DNA from: VFZP01 sp043755595
GTDB taxonomy: Bacteria > Acidobacteriota > Terriglobia > Bryobacterales > Bryobacteraceae
DNA length: 64,000 nt
Assembly: GCA_043755595.1 (NCBI GenBank)
Contig: JAYUSQ010000206.1
Coordinates: 1-64,000 of the forward strand
Direction: 5' to 3'
Part shown: piece by piece, positions 47,993 through 56,236 of the stretch
Position numbering within the stretch: the first letter of the stretch is position 1
Layout of the letters: each line of letters opens with the position of its first letter
Program-made: the position numbers and the translations under genes
Notes under the pieces: generated by a model
What the model saw: the letters and a program-made list of their open reading frames with translations, nothing else
Told to the model about the DNA's origin: nothing
Databases searched by the model: none

Positions 47993-50425
47993 GTGGCGGA
48001 ACAGATCGTCGGCAAGATCGCGCGATTGGCGGCGATGGCCCAACTCGGGCCGCTCGGCGGAGCGTTGTTTCTCGGCGGTAGTGCGCTCGCCAGCAAAGTC
48101 TTCGCGTCGAGTGACTCGGCCAAGGCGACCGCCGATGTCCTGACCGAACTTGTCGGCGGGTCGGCCACTGAATTTCTCAAACGCGCCTACGATGGCTTCC
48201 GGGGCGACGCGCGCAACGGCGATATCGAGCGATCCATGCAAGCGGCGGCGTTGCAGGCGTTGGCGGTACTGCGCGACGAACCGGACGCGGCGGAGTTTCA
48301 AGATTGGTTTCAGGACTGGCATGATTTCCTGACCCACACGCCGCCCGAGGCCGTCTTCATGGGTACCGGCGATGCGGATTCGACGGCATTGCAGTATGAC
48401 GACGATGAGTTCCGCGCCCATTGGTGGAGCCGCATGGAGCCCACCATGCTCCGCTGGCGCAAGGTGGAAAATTCGGCTGGAGTCATCGTTCTTGGGGTGA
48501 GCAGCGCACGTATGCCCGAGCAATTACGCATGCTCCTCCGCGCAAGGTTGCCGGAGACGTTACAAGCGGCGCATGACCATGTTCTACGCGGGACGGATTT
48601 CGAGCGAAGTTGGAAAGCGCAGCAACAACATTTTCAGCGGCGCGTGCTGAACGATCTCGACGAATTGAAGAAGGCGCAACGTCCGGCGATAGCGGGCGCG
48701 GTGTGGAACATTCCCCGGCCCACGAATCACTACCAGGACCGTCCCGATCTGATCGCGCAGATTGACCTCGCGCTGGAGCGGGATAACGTCACTGCGCTGA
48801 CGGCGCTCCATGGTCTGGGCGGCATCGGAAAGACGCAACTTGCGCGCGCCTACGCCGCGCAACGCAAGGATCGCTACGCTCTCGGCGTGTGGCTAGCGGC
48901 TGAGAATGAGTTGACGCTGCTGGCCAGCCTCTCCGCCGTCGCGCCGCTGCTGGGCGTGGCCGTAGAGCAGAATCAGCGCGACATGGCGATGCGCGTGCTG
49001 GCCCGGATTTGCGCGCATGGCAAACCGTGGCTGGTGGTGTTCGATAACGCTGAGTCGGCCGAAGCGCTGCGCGAGTGGGTGGAGCCGCTTGCCGGGCACG
49101 GGCACGTGTTGATCACGTCGCGCAGCGAAAATTGGGGCGCGCTGGCTCAGCCGGTGAGCGTGATGCAGTGGAGTGAGGAGGAGTCCGTGCGATTCCTCCT
49201 GGCGCGCACCGGGCAGCGGGATCGCGACGTAGCGGCGAAGTTGTCAGAGGATCTGGGCTGGCTGGCGCTGGCGCTTGAGCATGCCGCGGCGTACATGAGT
49301 GCGGGCGATGGGATGCCGATGGCCGAGTATCGCCGGGTATGGAAAGAGCGGCTGGCGCGGACGCCGGCGGGCGATGCGTATGGGCGATCCGTGGCGGCGT
49401 CGATTGGGTTGTCGCTGGACCGCGTGATGCAGGAGTCTCCCGCCGGGTATGAGTTGCTGAGCGTGCTGGCGTGGCTCGCGCCAGACCGGATTCCAAAGGC
49501 GGAGTTGCTGGAGGCGGGCGCGGCGGAGTTGCCGGAGGCGGTGCGGGTGGCCCTGGCGGATCGTGATGCGTGGAATGATCTGATCGAACTGGTGGGCGGC
49601 CGTTATTCGCTGCTGCGGCGCGAACGCTTGGATGGCGTCGCGACGGGTTACTATATGCATCGCGTGGTGCAGCAGGTGATGCGGGAGAGGTTGGGGGCGG
49701 ATGGGCGGCGGTGGTTCGAAGCAGCGTGCGATCTGGTGAGCGAGGCGTTCCCGTTTGACTCCGAGCCTCCGTATTGGGCGGCGTGTGAAGTGCTGCTCCC
49801 GCATGCTCGCGCCCTCCGCGAGCGGGTGGACGCGGAGACCGCCCCGCCTTCGGTTGGCAGAATGCTGAGTCAGGCTGGCGGCGGCTATTTGCGGTTGCGT
49901 GGTCTCTATGCTGAGGCACGTGACTTCCTCGAACTCACCCTCGCCTCGGCCTTGAGGCAGTTCGACCCGGACCATCCCAACGTCGCCGTCCACCGTTCGA
50001 ACCTCTCGATCATCCTGCGGGATTTGGGAGAGCATCAGGCCGCGCGCGAGCAGGTCGAAATTGCCCTCGCCTCGGCCTTGAGGCAGTTCGGCCCGGACCA
50101 TCCCAACGTCGCCGTCAGCCGTTCGAACCTCTCGATCATCCTCTGGGATTTGGGGGAGCACCAGGCCGCGCGCGAGCAGATCGAACTCGCCCTCGCCTCG
50201 GCCTTGCGGCAGTTCGGCCCGGACCATCCCAACGTCGCCGGCCGCCGTTCGAACCTCGCCGTCATCCTCGGCAGTTTAGGGGAGCACCAGGCCGCGCTAC
50301 GCGAGATCGATCAGGCCCTCGAAATCTTCCGCAAGAAACTGCCGCCGGCACATCCATATATTCGCCAAACCATCGCGAAGCGGGAGAGCATTCTCGGCAA
50401 AGCCGACGCCAAGCATCAATCATGA
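47993..50425 (+). CDS. STAND NTPase (NB-ARC-like) with TPR repeats and an unknown N-terminal domain
   Basis: 810 residues from a GTG at 47993. Residues 1-235 form an unrecognised helical region with a short hydrophobic stretch near residues 15-35 and the segment WWSRMEPTMLRWRKVENSAG. The NB-ARC-like ATPase follows: YQDRPDLIAQID, Walker A GLGGIGKT at 274-281, Walker B KPWLVVFDN near 343-351, GHVLITSRSENWGAL, and DLGWLALALEHAAAYM in place of GLPLAL. A helical and winged-helix part precedes three and a half TPR units (from residue 648). The architecture matches bacterial NLR-like immune or regulatory proteins. The effector would be the N-terminal domain. It may share a transcript with the amidohydrolase. 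Confidence 0.8.
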   Translation: MAEQIVGKIARLAAMAQLGPLGGALFLGGSALASKVFASSDSAKATADVLTELVGGSATEFLKRAYDGFRGDARNGDIERSMQAAALQALAVLRDEPDAAEFQDWFQDWHDFLTHTPPEAVFMGTGDADSTALQYDDDEFRAHWWSRMEPTMLRWRKVENSAGVIVLGVSSARMPEQLRMLLRARLPETLQAAHDHVLRGTDFERSWKAQQQHFQRRVLNDLDELKKAQRPAIAGAVWNIPRPTNHYQDRPDLIAQIDLALERDNVTALTALHGLGGIGKTQLARAYAAQRKDRYALGVWLAAENELTLLASLSAVAPLLGVAVEQNQRDMAMRVLARICAHGKPWLVVFDNAESAEALREWVEPLAGHGHVLITSRSENWGALAQPVSVMQWSEEESVRFLLARTGQRDRDVAAKLSEDLGWLALALEHAAAYMSAGDGMPMAEYRRVWKERLARTPAGDAYGRSVAASIGLSLDRVMQESPAGYELLSVLAWLAPDRIPKAELLEAGAAELPEAVRVALADRDAWNDLIELVGGRYSLLRRERLDGVATGYYMHRVVQQVMRERLGADGRRWFEAACDLVSEAFPFDSEPPYWAACEVLLPHARALRERVDAETAPPSVGRMLSQAGGGYLRLRGLYAEARDFLELTLASALRQFDPDHPNVAVHRSNLSIILRDLGEHQAAREQVEIALASALRQFGPDHPNVAVSRSNLSIILWDLGEHQAAREQIELALASALRQFGPDHPNVAGRRSNLAVILGSLGEHQAALREIDQALEIFRKKLPPAHPYIRQTIAKRESILGKADAKHQS
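49934..50311 (+). repeat. Three tandem 126-bp repeats encoding TPR units
   Basis: Units start at 49934, 50060 and 50186, each 126 bases (42 residues), and a degenerate half unit follows. The bases are nearly identical, including synonymous sites: GCCTCGGCCTTG recurs unchanged in all three. Protein differences are few (HRSNLSIILRDLG, SRSNLSIILWDLG, RRSNLAVILGSLG). This indicates recent duplication or gene conversion, so copy number may vary between strains. Confidence 0.92.
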
Positions 50426-50704
50426 CGAATGAGACGACTCGAAAGAAATCAATACGAAAAAGCGAGCCGCACCCAAAACTGACTCGGGCGAACTCCTCGC
50501 CGAATACGACTTGAACAAACTCGGCCCCGGCGTCCCTGGCAAATACTACCGGCAAGCCAAGGCTGGAATAACCTTGTCTTGATCGAGCCCGACCTCGCCA
50601 AACTCTTCCCGGATAGCGAGTCTGTCAACCGGGCGTTAAGGCTCTTGGCCGACACCGCGCGCGCGACCGCAACCCCGCAACGGCGTCCAACGAAGAATCG
50701 ATAG
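50422..50704 (+). pseudogene. Small conserved protein with two single-base deletions
   Basis: An ATG at 50422 overlaps the STAND stop. Three frames together read MTNETTRKKSIRKSEPHPK, then SGELLAEYDLNKLGPGVPGK and YYRQAK, then NNLVLIEPDLAKLFPDSESV and NRALRLLADTAR to a TAG at 50702-50704. Restoring one A in AAAA near 50479 and one G near 50567 gives a single frame of about 95 residues. The end pattern (EPDLAKLFPDSESVN) is typical of small antitoxin-like proteins encoded beside RelE/HigB-type toxins. No intact toxin gene is nearby. Confidence 0.55.
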
Positions 50705-50725
50705 AATAGAAATCGAGGCTGTTCC

Positions 50726-50841
50726 ATGCAACTTGCGCTTCTCCCTCCCGATCTCCAATCCTTAGTCGAACAACGTCTCGCCACGGGCGAATATGCCGAC
50801 GTCGAGGACGTTCTCCGCTGCGCACTCGAAGCGCAGGCACA
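50726..50841 (+). pseudogene. N-terminal fragment of a ParD-like antitoxin
   Basis: ATG 50726 begins MQLALLPPDLQSLVEQRLAT and continues GEYADVEDVLRCALEAQ, the ribbon-helix-helix pattern of ParD/CopG antitoxins. After about 39 residues the sequence ceases to be antitoxin-like exactly where a nitrate-transporter fragment starts in another frame. It has lost about half its length, and no ParE toxin gene follows. Confidence 0.6.
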
Positions 50842-51084
50842 TTCAAATACATTCCAGAATTGTTCCCCGCCTCGGTTGGCGCGGCCGGAGGCATCGTCGG
50901 AGCGCTCGGAGGTTTGGGTGGATTTCTGCTGCCCCAAGCAAGCGCCATGGTCAAGGGCGTGGCCGGTTCCGCCGCCGCGCAGGTGATCCCGCTGGGCCTG
51001 TTGGCGCTATTGGCGGCAGTGGTACACTATCGCGCTACGGCGGCGGCTGGCGACTTGGAACTCGAACGATCGCTTGCCGACTAG
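50842..51084 (+). pseudogene. C-terminal fragment of a NarK-type nitrate/nitrite MFS transporter
   Basis: The frame from 50842 reads FKYIPELFPASVGAAGGIVG and then ALGGLGGFLLP, ending VIPLGLLALLAAVVHYR and a TAG at 51082-51084. The glycine-rich GIVGALGGLGGF segment is the second nitrate-signature helix of the NNP/NarK family. Only about 80 of some 430 residues remain; no start codon belongs to it. It joins directly to the truncated ParD-like sequence and marks a deletion or recombination junction. Confidence 0.65.
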
Positions 51085-51150
51085 ACCAGTTGCGATCGGG
51101 GCGGGCGGCGGCCAATTTTACGCCCGGGAGTTTGGCCGCCGCTCGATTGG

Positions 51151-52911
51151 TTACCGTTGAGTCGCAAACGCGGGCGCGGTTTGGTCCGTGCTTGCCTTGA
51201 TCGACTCGCCGGAAACGACCAGTTCGACCCGGCGATTCTGTTGCCGTCCGGCGGCGGAGTCATTTGATGCGACCGGAGAGGCTTCCCCAAATCCTTTGGC
51301 CGTGATAGCGCCGCCGCTCACTCCTTGCGCGGTCAGGAAGCCGGAAACCGAACCGGCGCGCTTCTCCGAAAGGCGTTGGTTGTAGGCGTCGTCACCGACG
51401 CTATCGGTGTGACCTTCGACCTGAAGCTTCAGGTCCGGGTGCGCCAAAATGATGCCCGCTACTTTCGCGAGTTTCTCTCGCGCGCCAGTTCGCAACGTCG
51501 CCTGAGCGTTGTCAAATAACACATCCGACATGTTGACGATGAGACCGCGGGCCGAGTCCTGCGTTTGCAGCACCAGGTTCAATTGCTGCCGCAATTCTTC
51601 GCGGGCGCGCACACGCTCCGCCTCCGCTTGGCGAGTCCTCTCTTCCGCGGTGGCAGCGGCTTGGCGGGCGCGTTCGCTCTCGGCTGTCAACTGGCGGCGT
51701 TCGGCTTCCGCTTGCGCGCGCAAGGCCGCCGTTTCGGTACGAATTTTTTCCGTCTCCAGCAACAGGCGCTGTCGCTCCTTCAGCGCTTCGGTTTTGGCGG
51801 CTTCGGCCGCTTGGCGGGCTGCCACTACCTGCTCTTCGGAAATTTTCCGTTGAGCTTCCGCTTCGGCGCGTTCCACTTCGGCGCGCCGGCGCCGCAATTC
51901 TTCCTGCTGCGCCAACAGTGTCGCCTGCGCTTCACGCTCTTGCGCCAATCGCCGATCGGCCTCGGCGAGTTCACGCTGGCGCATTTGGCGTTCGGCATCG
52001 GATTTCGCCTCGGTCACTTTGCGCTCGGCTTCGCGCCGCTCGTTCGCCAACTGCTCTTCTTCACGCTTCTTGAACGTAATGATTCGTGCATCCTCGGCCA
52101 GTTGCGTCGCGTTGCGCGCCAGCGTCTGCACGCGTTTCTTGTCCTTGCGCGACTGCCAGAAGTCTTCGGCGTTCCGCAAATCCTCGGCGGCTTTTTTCAT
52201 TGTGTCCGCCGCGTAGGAATCCGCGCCGGCGGCCCGCGCAATGGCTGTGGCGTGACGCGCTTCTTTCAGATCCAGCGGGACGTCGTTTTTCTGTTTCAGA
52301 ATGGCGCGATCGGCAGCGGGAAGATTGGCGGTGTAGGAGCCACGTTGGAGCAACTCATACTTGGCTTCGATTGGAGTGATAGTGCCAGTGGTGGCGCCTG
52401 GTTTGAAGACGGCTTCCATCACAACCATGTCGCTGGGTTGCGAAACAGCCCAATACGGTTCGGCCGTGACAACCATGCCGAATGCCTGAAATTCGGTGCT
52501 GGTCTGGAGCTTGGCGCCATCGCCATCCAGCATGACCTCGCCCAGATTCGCGGCGCGGCCTTCAGGCGTGATTGCCCACAGCACGTAGGTCAGAAACTCT
52601 TCGCCATGCACTTGAGCGGGGCCAAGTTTGTCGAACGATACTTCGATTTTCGTCGCGCCGGTGCGGCTCTCCACTCGAGCTTGTCCCTCGGCCATATTCA
52701 TAGCGGCCGTCCCCACGAAGCCCACCGTGGTCGCGCCTTGGCGATGGTGATAGTTGATCGCTTTGATGGTGCGCGAGGTGACGGTGGTGCGGAAGACGAC
52801 CTCAGGCATGACGACCGGCGGATTGGATTGCGTCGGATTTGGCGCCTGCGACGGCGCGACCGCCGGCGACAGAGCCATGAACAGCACGATGCCAATAATA
52901 TTGAGCCGCAT
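51151..52911 (-). CDS. OmpA-family protein with a long coiled coil
   Basis: 586 residues with a signal peptide and AAGGAGC upstream of ATG 52911. Residues about 35-200 are a beta-rich domain without a recognised family. Residues about 225-455 are a charged coiled coil rich in Glu, Arg, Ala and Gln (KKREEEQLANERREAERKVT). The C-terminal OmpA domain has LKLQVEGHTDSVGDDAYNQR, LSEKRAGSV and ASNDSAAGRQQNRRVELVV, which bind peptidoglycan. It probably tethers or spans the periplasm. Genes on either side show no clear functional link. Confidence 0.87.
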   Translation of the reverse strand: MRLNIIGIVLFMALSPAVAPSQAPNPTQSNPPVVMPEVVFRTTVTSRTIKAINYHHRQGATTVGFVGTAAMNMAEGQARVESRTGATKIEVSFDKLGPAQVHGEEFLTYVLWAITPEGRAANLGEVMLDGDGAKLQTSTEFQAFGMVVTAEPYWAVSQPSDMVVMEAVFKPGATTGTITPIEAKYELLQRGSYTANLPAADRAILKQKNDVPLDLKEARHATAIARAAGADSYAADTMKKAAEDLRNAEDFWQSRKDKKRVQTLARNATQLAEDARIITFKKREEEQLANERREAERKVTEAKSDAERQMRQRELAEADRRLAQEREAQATLLAQQEELRRRRAEVERAEAEAQRKISEEQVVAARQAAEAAKTEALKERQRLLLETEKIRTETAALRAQAEAERRQLTAESERARQAAATAEERTRQAEAERVRAREELRQQLNLVLQTQDSARGLIVNMSDVLFDNAQATLRTGAREKLAKVAGIILAHPDLKLQVEGHTDSVGDDAYNQRLSEKRAGSVSGFLTAQGVSGGAITAKGFGEASPVASNDSAAGRQQNRRVELVVSGESIKASTDQTAPAFATQR

Positions 52912-53089
52912 CTTAAGAAAGCTCCTTGTGCAGGGATTTCATAGTGCGACGAGTAGCACGGCGTTTGCCAAACCCGATGATCCGGCGCGCGCCGTTGAAA
53001 ATGCAGAGGGTCCGATGGCCGCAACTGGCGAAGAGCCCGCGGCATGACCGGTACAATTTTCCTTGTAGGACCTGACGGGCCGTCCGCGA

Positions 53090-54361
53090 TTAAACGCCTT
53101 TCGGCGTCGCCCAATGCGGGCGGTATTTGCGCCGGAGCAGGGCCGCCGCTTCCGGGTCTCCTGGTATCGTTTCGTTGGCCGCGTTGAAACTGACGTTCCT
53201 TCCAGTCCGATGCACGATATTGCCGAGATGGCAAAGCGTGCAGGACGCGTGACCAATCTCGATATCGCAATTGGGGCGCGCGCGAGAGATCACGCATTCG
53301 ACGAAGTTGCGCATGTGAAATTCGGGCTCGGGATCTTCATGTTCGCGGACGATTTTGCCGGCCTTGTCGAAGAGGCGATAGCCCCAATGCCTGCTCCAAC
53401 GCCCGATGTGCAGAAAGCCCTCGGTACCGTAGACACCTACGCCGTTGTCGATGGCTTCGAGTCCATAGTCGTGCCAGATGCGCATTTCCCACGCGATCGC
53501 TTTGGCGCCGTCGAAATCGAAACTCATGTTCATCGTGTCCGGCGTTTGTTGATCGTCCTTGAAAAAGTAGCGTGCGCCGGCCCCACTCACGCGCCCGGGC
53601 ACGCCCGCCTGGAGCGCCCAGCGCGCGATGTCGAGTTGATGCGCGCCATCGTTGCCCATGTCGCCCGTGCCGAAGTTCCAATTCCAATGCCATTTGTAGT
53701 GGAAGCGATTTTCATTGAATGGGACCATTTCCGCCGGGCCGACCCACGTGTCGTAGTTCACGCCTGGAGGGGCCGAGCCGTTTGTTTTCGCGCCGATGTC
53801 GTCGCGGAGTTGCGCGTTCCACGCTTTCGCCATCAGGACCTTGCCAAGCTTACCCGAGTGTACAAGTTCGATTGCCTGAATCGTGCTCGCCCGGCTGCGT
53901 GACTGGAGCCCCGCTTGCACGACGCGTTGATGTTTTCGCGCCGCTTCCACCATCAGCCGCCCTTCGCGCAAATTATGCGAAACAGGTTTTTCGACATAGA
54001 CATCTTTGCCTGCCGCACAAGCGAGGATGGTAGCGGGCGCGTGCCAGTGGTCCGGCGCCGCAATGACCACCGCGTCCACTTCTTTGTCGTCAAGCACGCG
54101 GCGCAGATCGCCGCTGCCCCGCACCTTGCCGTAGCCAAGCTTCTCCGCCGATGCCTGCGCCTTTTCAAGACGCGACTGGTCAACATCGCAGAGGTGCGTT
54201 ACTCGCGCATTCGGGACACGCGTGATATCGCTCGCCATCAAGGCATTGCCTCGCCCGCCGAGGCCGATGATTCCAATACGGACAGTGTCTGCGGCGAATG
54301 AACGGCGCGCGACGGACACGACTCCGGCAGCGGCTCCCAGGAAGAAACGGCGATTGGTCAT
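53090..54361 (-). CDS. Tat-exported Gfo/Idh/MocA-family oxidoreductase
   Basis: 423 residues. The N-terminus NRRFFLGAAAGVVSVARRSF is a Tat signal with RRFFLG. The Rossmann part has RIGIIGLGGRGNALMASD, VTHLCDVDQSRLEKA, VVIAAPDHWHAPATI and GKDVYVEKPVSHNLREGRLM with the catalytic-region EKP. The C-terminal sheet domain has WHWNWNFGTGDMGNDGAHQL. This exported subgroup is very abundant in Acidobacteria and Planctomycetes and acts on sugars or similar substrates. The 178 bases between its stop and ompA show no gene. Confidence 0.9.
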   Translation of the reverse strand: MTNRRFFLGAAAGVVSVARRSFAADTVRIGIIGLGGRGNALMASDITRVPNARVTHLCDVDQSRLEKAQASAEKLGYGKVRGSGDLRRVLDDKEVDAVVIAAPDHWHAPATILACAAGKDVYVEKPVSHNLREGRLMVEAARKHQRVVQAGLQSRSRASTIQAIELVHSGKLGKVLMAKAWNAQLRDDIGAKTNGSAPPGVNYDTWVGPAEMVPFNENRFHYKWHWNWNFGTGDMGNDGAHQLDIARWALQAGVPGRVSGAGARYFFKDDQQTPDTMNMSFDFDGAKAIAWEMRIWHDYGLEAIDNGVGVYGTEGFLHIGRWSRHWGYRLFDKAGKIVREHEDPEPEFHMRNFVECVISRARPNCDIEIGHASCTLCHLGNIVHRTGRNVSFNAANETIPGDPEAAALLRRKYRPHWATPKGV

Positions 54362-54427
54362 TCAGCAATGATATGCCTGAAAGCGCCGGATCGTGATATG
54401 CTGCAATCTGGACCGCTTGAAGCGCGC

Positions 54428-54520
<93 letters not shown>

Positions 54521-54683
54521 GTTCTATTCGCTCGCTCGCCCCCACTCCCACACTTTACTTGCAGTGTATTTTCACGCGCGTTTGTGAGACGTGCAGGCGT
54601 GAACCGGCTATAAAGCGGCATGAATTTTAACCCGATAGACGAGTGCCGTACGCGAAGGCGCGTTCGCGGCGCAAGGAGGTCAC

Positions 54684-55442
54684 GTGCCTAGCCCTGGGAC
54701 TACTGGCATAATAGATCAAATGCCAAGTCATGAAGAAGGAGAGTTTGAACTCGTCCTCGGCAACAAGCAGTTGCTGAGCGTGTTCTTTCTCGTCATATTG
54801 CTGTTGGGCGTCTTTTTTTCGATGGGTTACATTGTAGGACGCAATACGGCTCCGGCCACGACGCTATCGGCTTCGAACAGGACGCCTCCAATAGTTGTGG
54901 ACGCCACCGGGGGGACCGCTATGCCTCCGCCGGACACGACCAAGCCAAGCGCGTTTGACAATCCGCCGAGGGTCGAGCGCCCGATTAAAGACCCGACGAC
55001 GAAGACTCAGCCAATCGGCGTTGAGCCGGCAAAGGTCGAACCCATCAAACCCTCTCCCGTCAAGCCGGAACCGGTTAAGGTGGAGCCGGTGAAGCCCGTT
55101 CCGACCAAGACAACGCCTCCGGCCAAGGTGGAGCCTCCAAAGCCCGAACCGGTGAAGCCCCCACAGAAGGCGGAGACGCCAAAACCAAAACCAGAGCCAG
55201 TCAAGCCGGCGCCAACGACTGGCAAGGGCGGCAACTATCTGCAGGTGGTGGCGACTAAGCGCGCCGACGCCGAAAAGGTGGTGGCTACGCTCACTCAAAA
55301 AGGTTTTGCGGCTTCGATCACGCCCGTTCCCGATTCTGCTTTGGTTCGTGTAGTGGTAGGACCGCTGGCCGAGGGGGCCGTCGCGAAAACCCGCGAAGGG
55401 TTGAACGCGGCTGGATACAAGCCAATCCTGAGAAAATTCTAA
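54684..55442 (+). CDS. SPOR-domain protein with a membrane anchor and a Pro/Lys-rich linker
   Basis: 252 residues. AAGGAGGT at 54673-54680 is a near-perfect ribosome binding site and fixes the start at GTG 54684. A short cytoplasmic part (EEGEFELVLGNKQLL) is followed by one helix (SVFFLVILLLGVFFSMGYIV), then about 120 residues of repeated KPEPVK/VEPVK-type linker. The C-terminal SPOR domain reads NYLQVVATKRADAEKVVATL, GFAASITPV and VRVVVGPLAEG. SPOR domains bind denuded septal peptidoglycan, so a cell-division role is likely. A strong terminator follows. Confidence 0.88.
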   Translation: MPSPGTTGIIDQMPSHEEGEFELVLGNKQLLSVFFLVILLLGVFFSMGYIVGRNTAPATTLSASNRTPPIVVDATGGTAMPPPDTTKPSAFDNPPRVERPIKDPTTKTQPIGVEPAKVEPIKPSPVKPEPVKVEPVKPVPTKTTPPAKVEPPKPEPVKPPQKAETPKPKPEPVKPAPTTGKGGNYLQVVATKRADAEKVVATLTQKGFAASITPVPDSALVRVVVGPLAEGAVAKTREGLNAAGYKPILRKF

Positions 55443-55459
55443 GGCACTCGGAAACGAAA

Positions 55460-55484
55460 AGACCGCTCCAGAGGGGAGCGGTCT
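55460..55484. terminator. Rho-independent terminator between convergent genes
   Basis: AGACCGCTCC (55460-55469) and GGAGCGGTCT (55475-55484) form a perfect 10-bp stem with a five-base loop. A GAAAA run precedes it and CTTGATT-like T-rich bases follow weakly, so it may serve both strands between the SPOR gene and infC. Confidence 0.75.
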
Positions 55485-55508
55485 TGATTCAGGCGACGGT
55501 GTGGTCCG

Positions 55509-56168
55509 TTATTGAGGTTTTACTTCGCCCAGGACGGGAACAGGCGCAGTGGCGGGCGAAACCGGATGCGGTTTCTGATCCTTCACCACGCTCGGCGCCG
55601 GTGCAACCGTTCCCGGGGGAAGAGCAGCCTTGACGGGCGCCAAAATCACGTGATAGCTCTTGCCTTCGAGCTTCATCTGGCCCTCCATTTGTCCCACGCC
55701 ATCGAGATCGCGAGCAAACCGGTGCAATAGTTTTGCCCCCAGGTCGACGTGCGCTATTTCGCGGCCTCGGAATTGGACCACAGCCTTTACGCGGTTACCT
55801 TCTTTCAAGAAGCGCAGCGCGTGATTCTTCTTGAAGTCGTAATCGTGGTCATCCGTGTTCGGCCGGAACTTAAGTTCCTTCACCTGGATAATGTGTTGCT
55901 TCTTGCGAGCGTCGTGCTGCTTCTTCTTGTTCTCATACTGCCATTGACCATAGTCCATGGCTTTGGCCACGGGTGGTTCGGCGGTGGGAGAAACAAGGAT
56001 CAGATCAAGCCCAAGCTCCTGAGCCCGGCGAATGGCATCCTGGGTCGGCATAACTGCGACCGATCCATCCGGGAACACAGCCCGGACTTCACGAGCCCGG
56101 ATCGCTTCATTGACGTTTTCTCTAATGCGGGGGCGGCCGCGAGGCGGGAAATTTCTGGGTGGATACAT
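55509..56168 (-). CDS. infC: Translation initiation factor IF-3
   Basis: 219 residues. IRENVNEAIRAREVRAVFPD, RAQELGLDLILVSPTAEPPV and AKAMDYGQWQYENKKKQHDA cover the N-terminal domain and linker; VKELKFRPNTDDHDYDFKKN and VVQFRGREIAHVDLG cover the C-terminal domain. A Pro/Ala/Val-rich tail of about 40 residues extends past the usual length of 180. It starts at ATG rather than the usual AUU/ATT used for autoregulation. rpmI and rplT do not follow it; the convergent SPOR gene does. An upstream thrS is also absent. Confidence 0.93.
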   Translation of the reverse strand: MYPPRNFPPRGRPRIRENVNEAIRAREVRAVFPDGSVAVMPTQDAIRRAQELGLDLILVSPTAEPPVAKAMDYGQWQYENKKKQHDARKKQHIIQVKELKFRPNTDDHDYDFKKNHALRFLKEGNRVKAVVQFRGREIAHVDLGAKLLHRFARDLDGVGQMEGQMKLEGKSYHVILAPVKAALPPGTVAPAPSVVKDQKPHPVSPATAPVPVLGEVKPQ

Positions 56169-56236
56169 TCAGTAGATGTCTGCTACCTGCGATGCTAACC
56201 CGGATTCGCCTGAAAATGCAACCACTTCTTTGTAGT

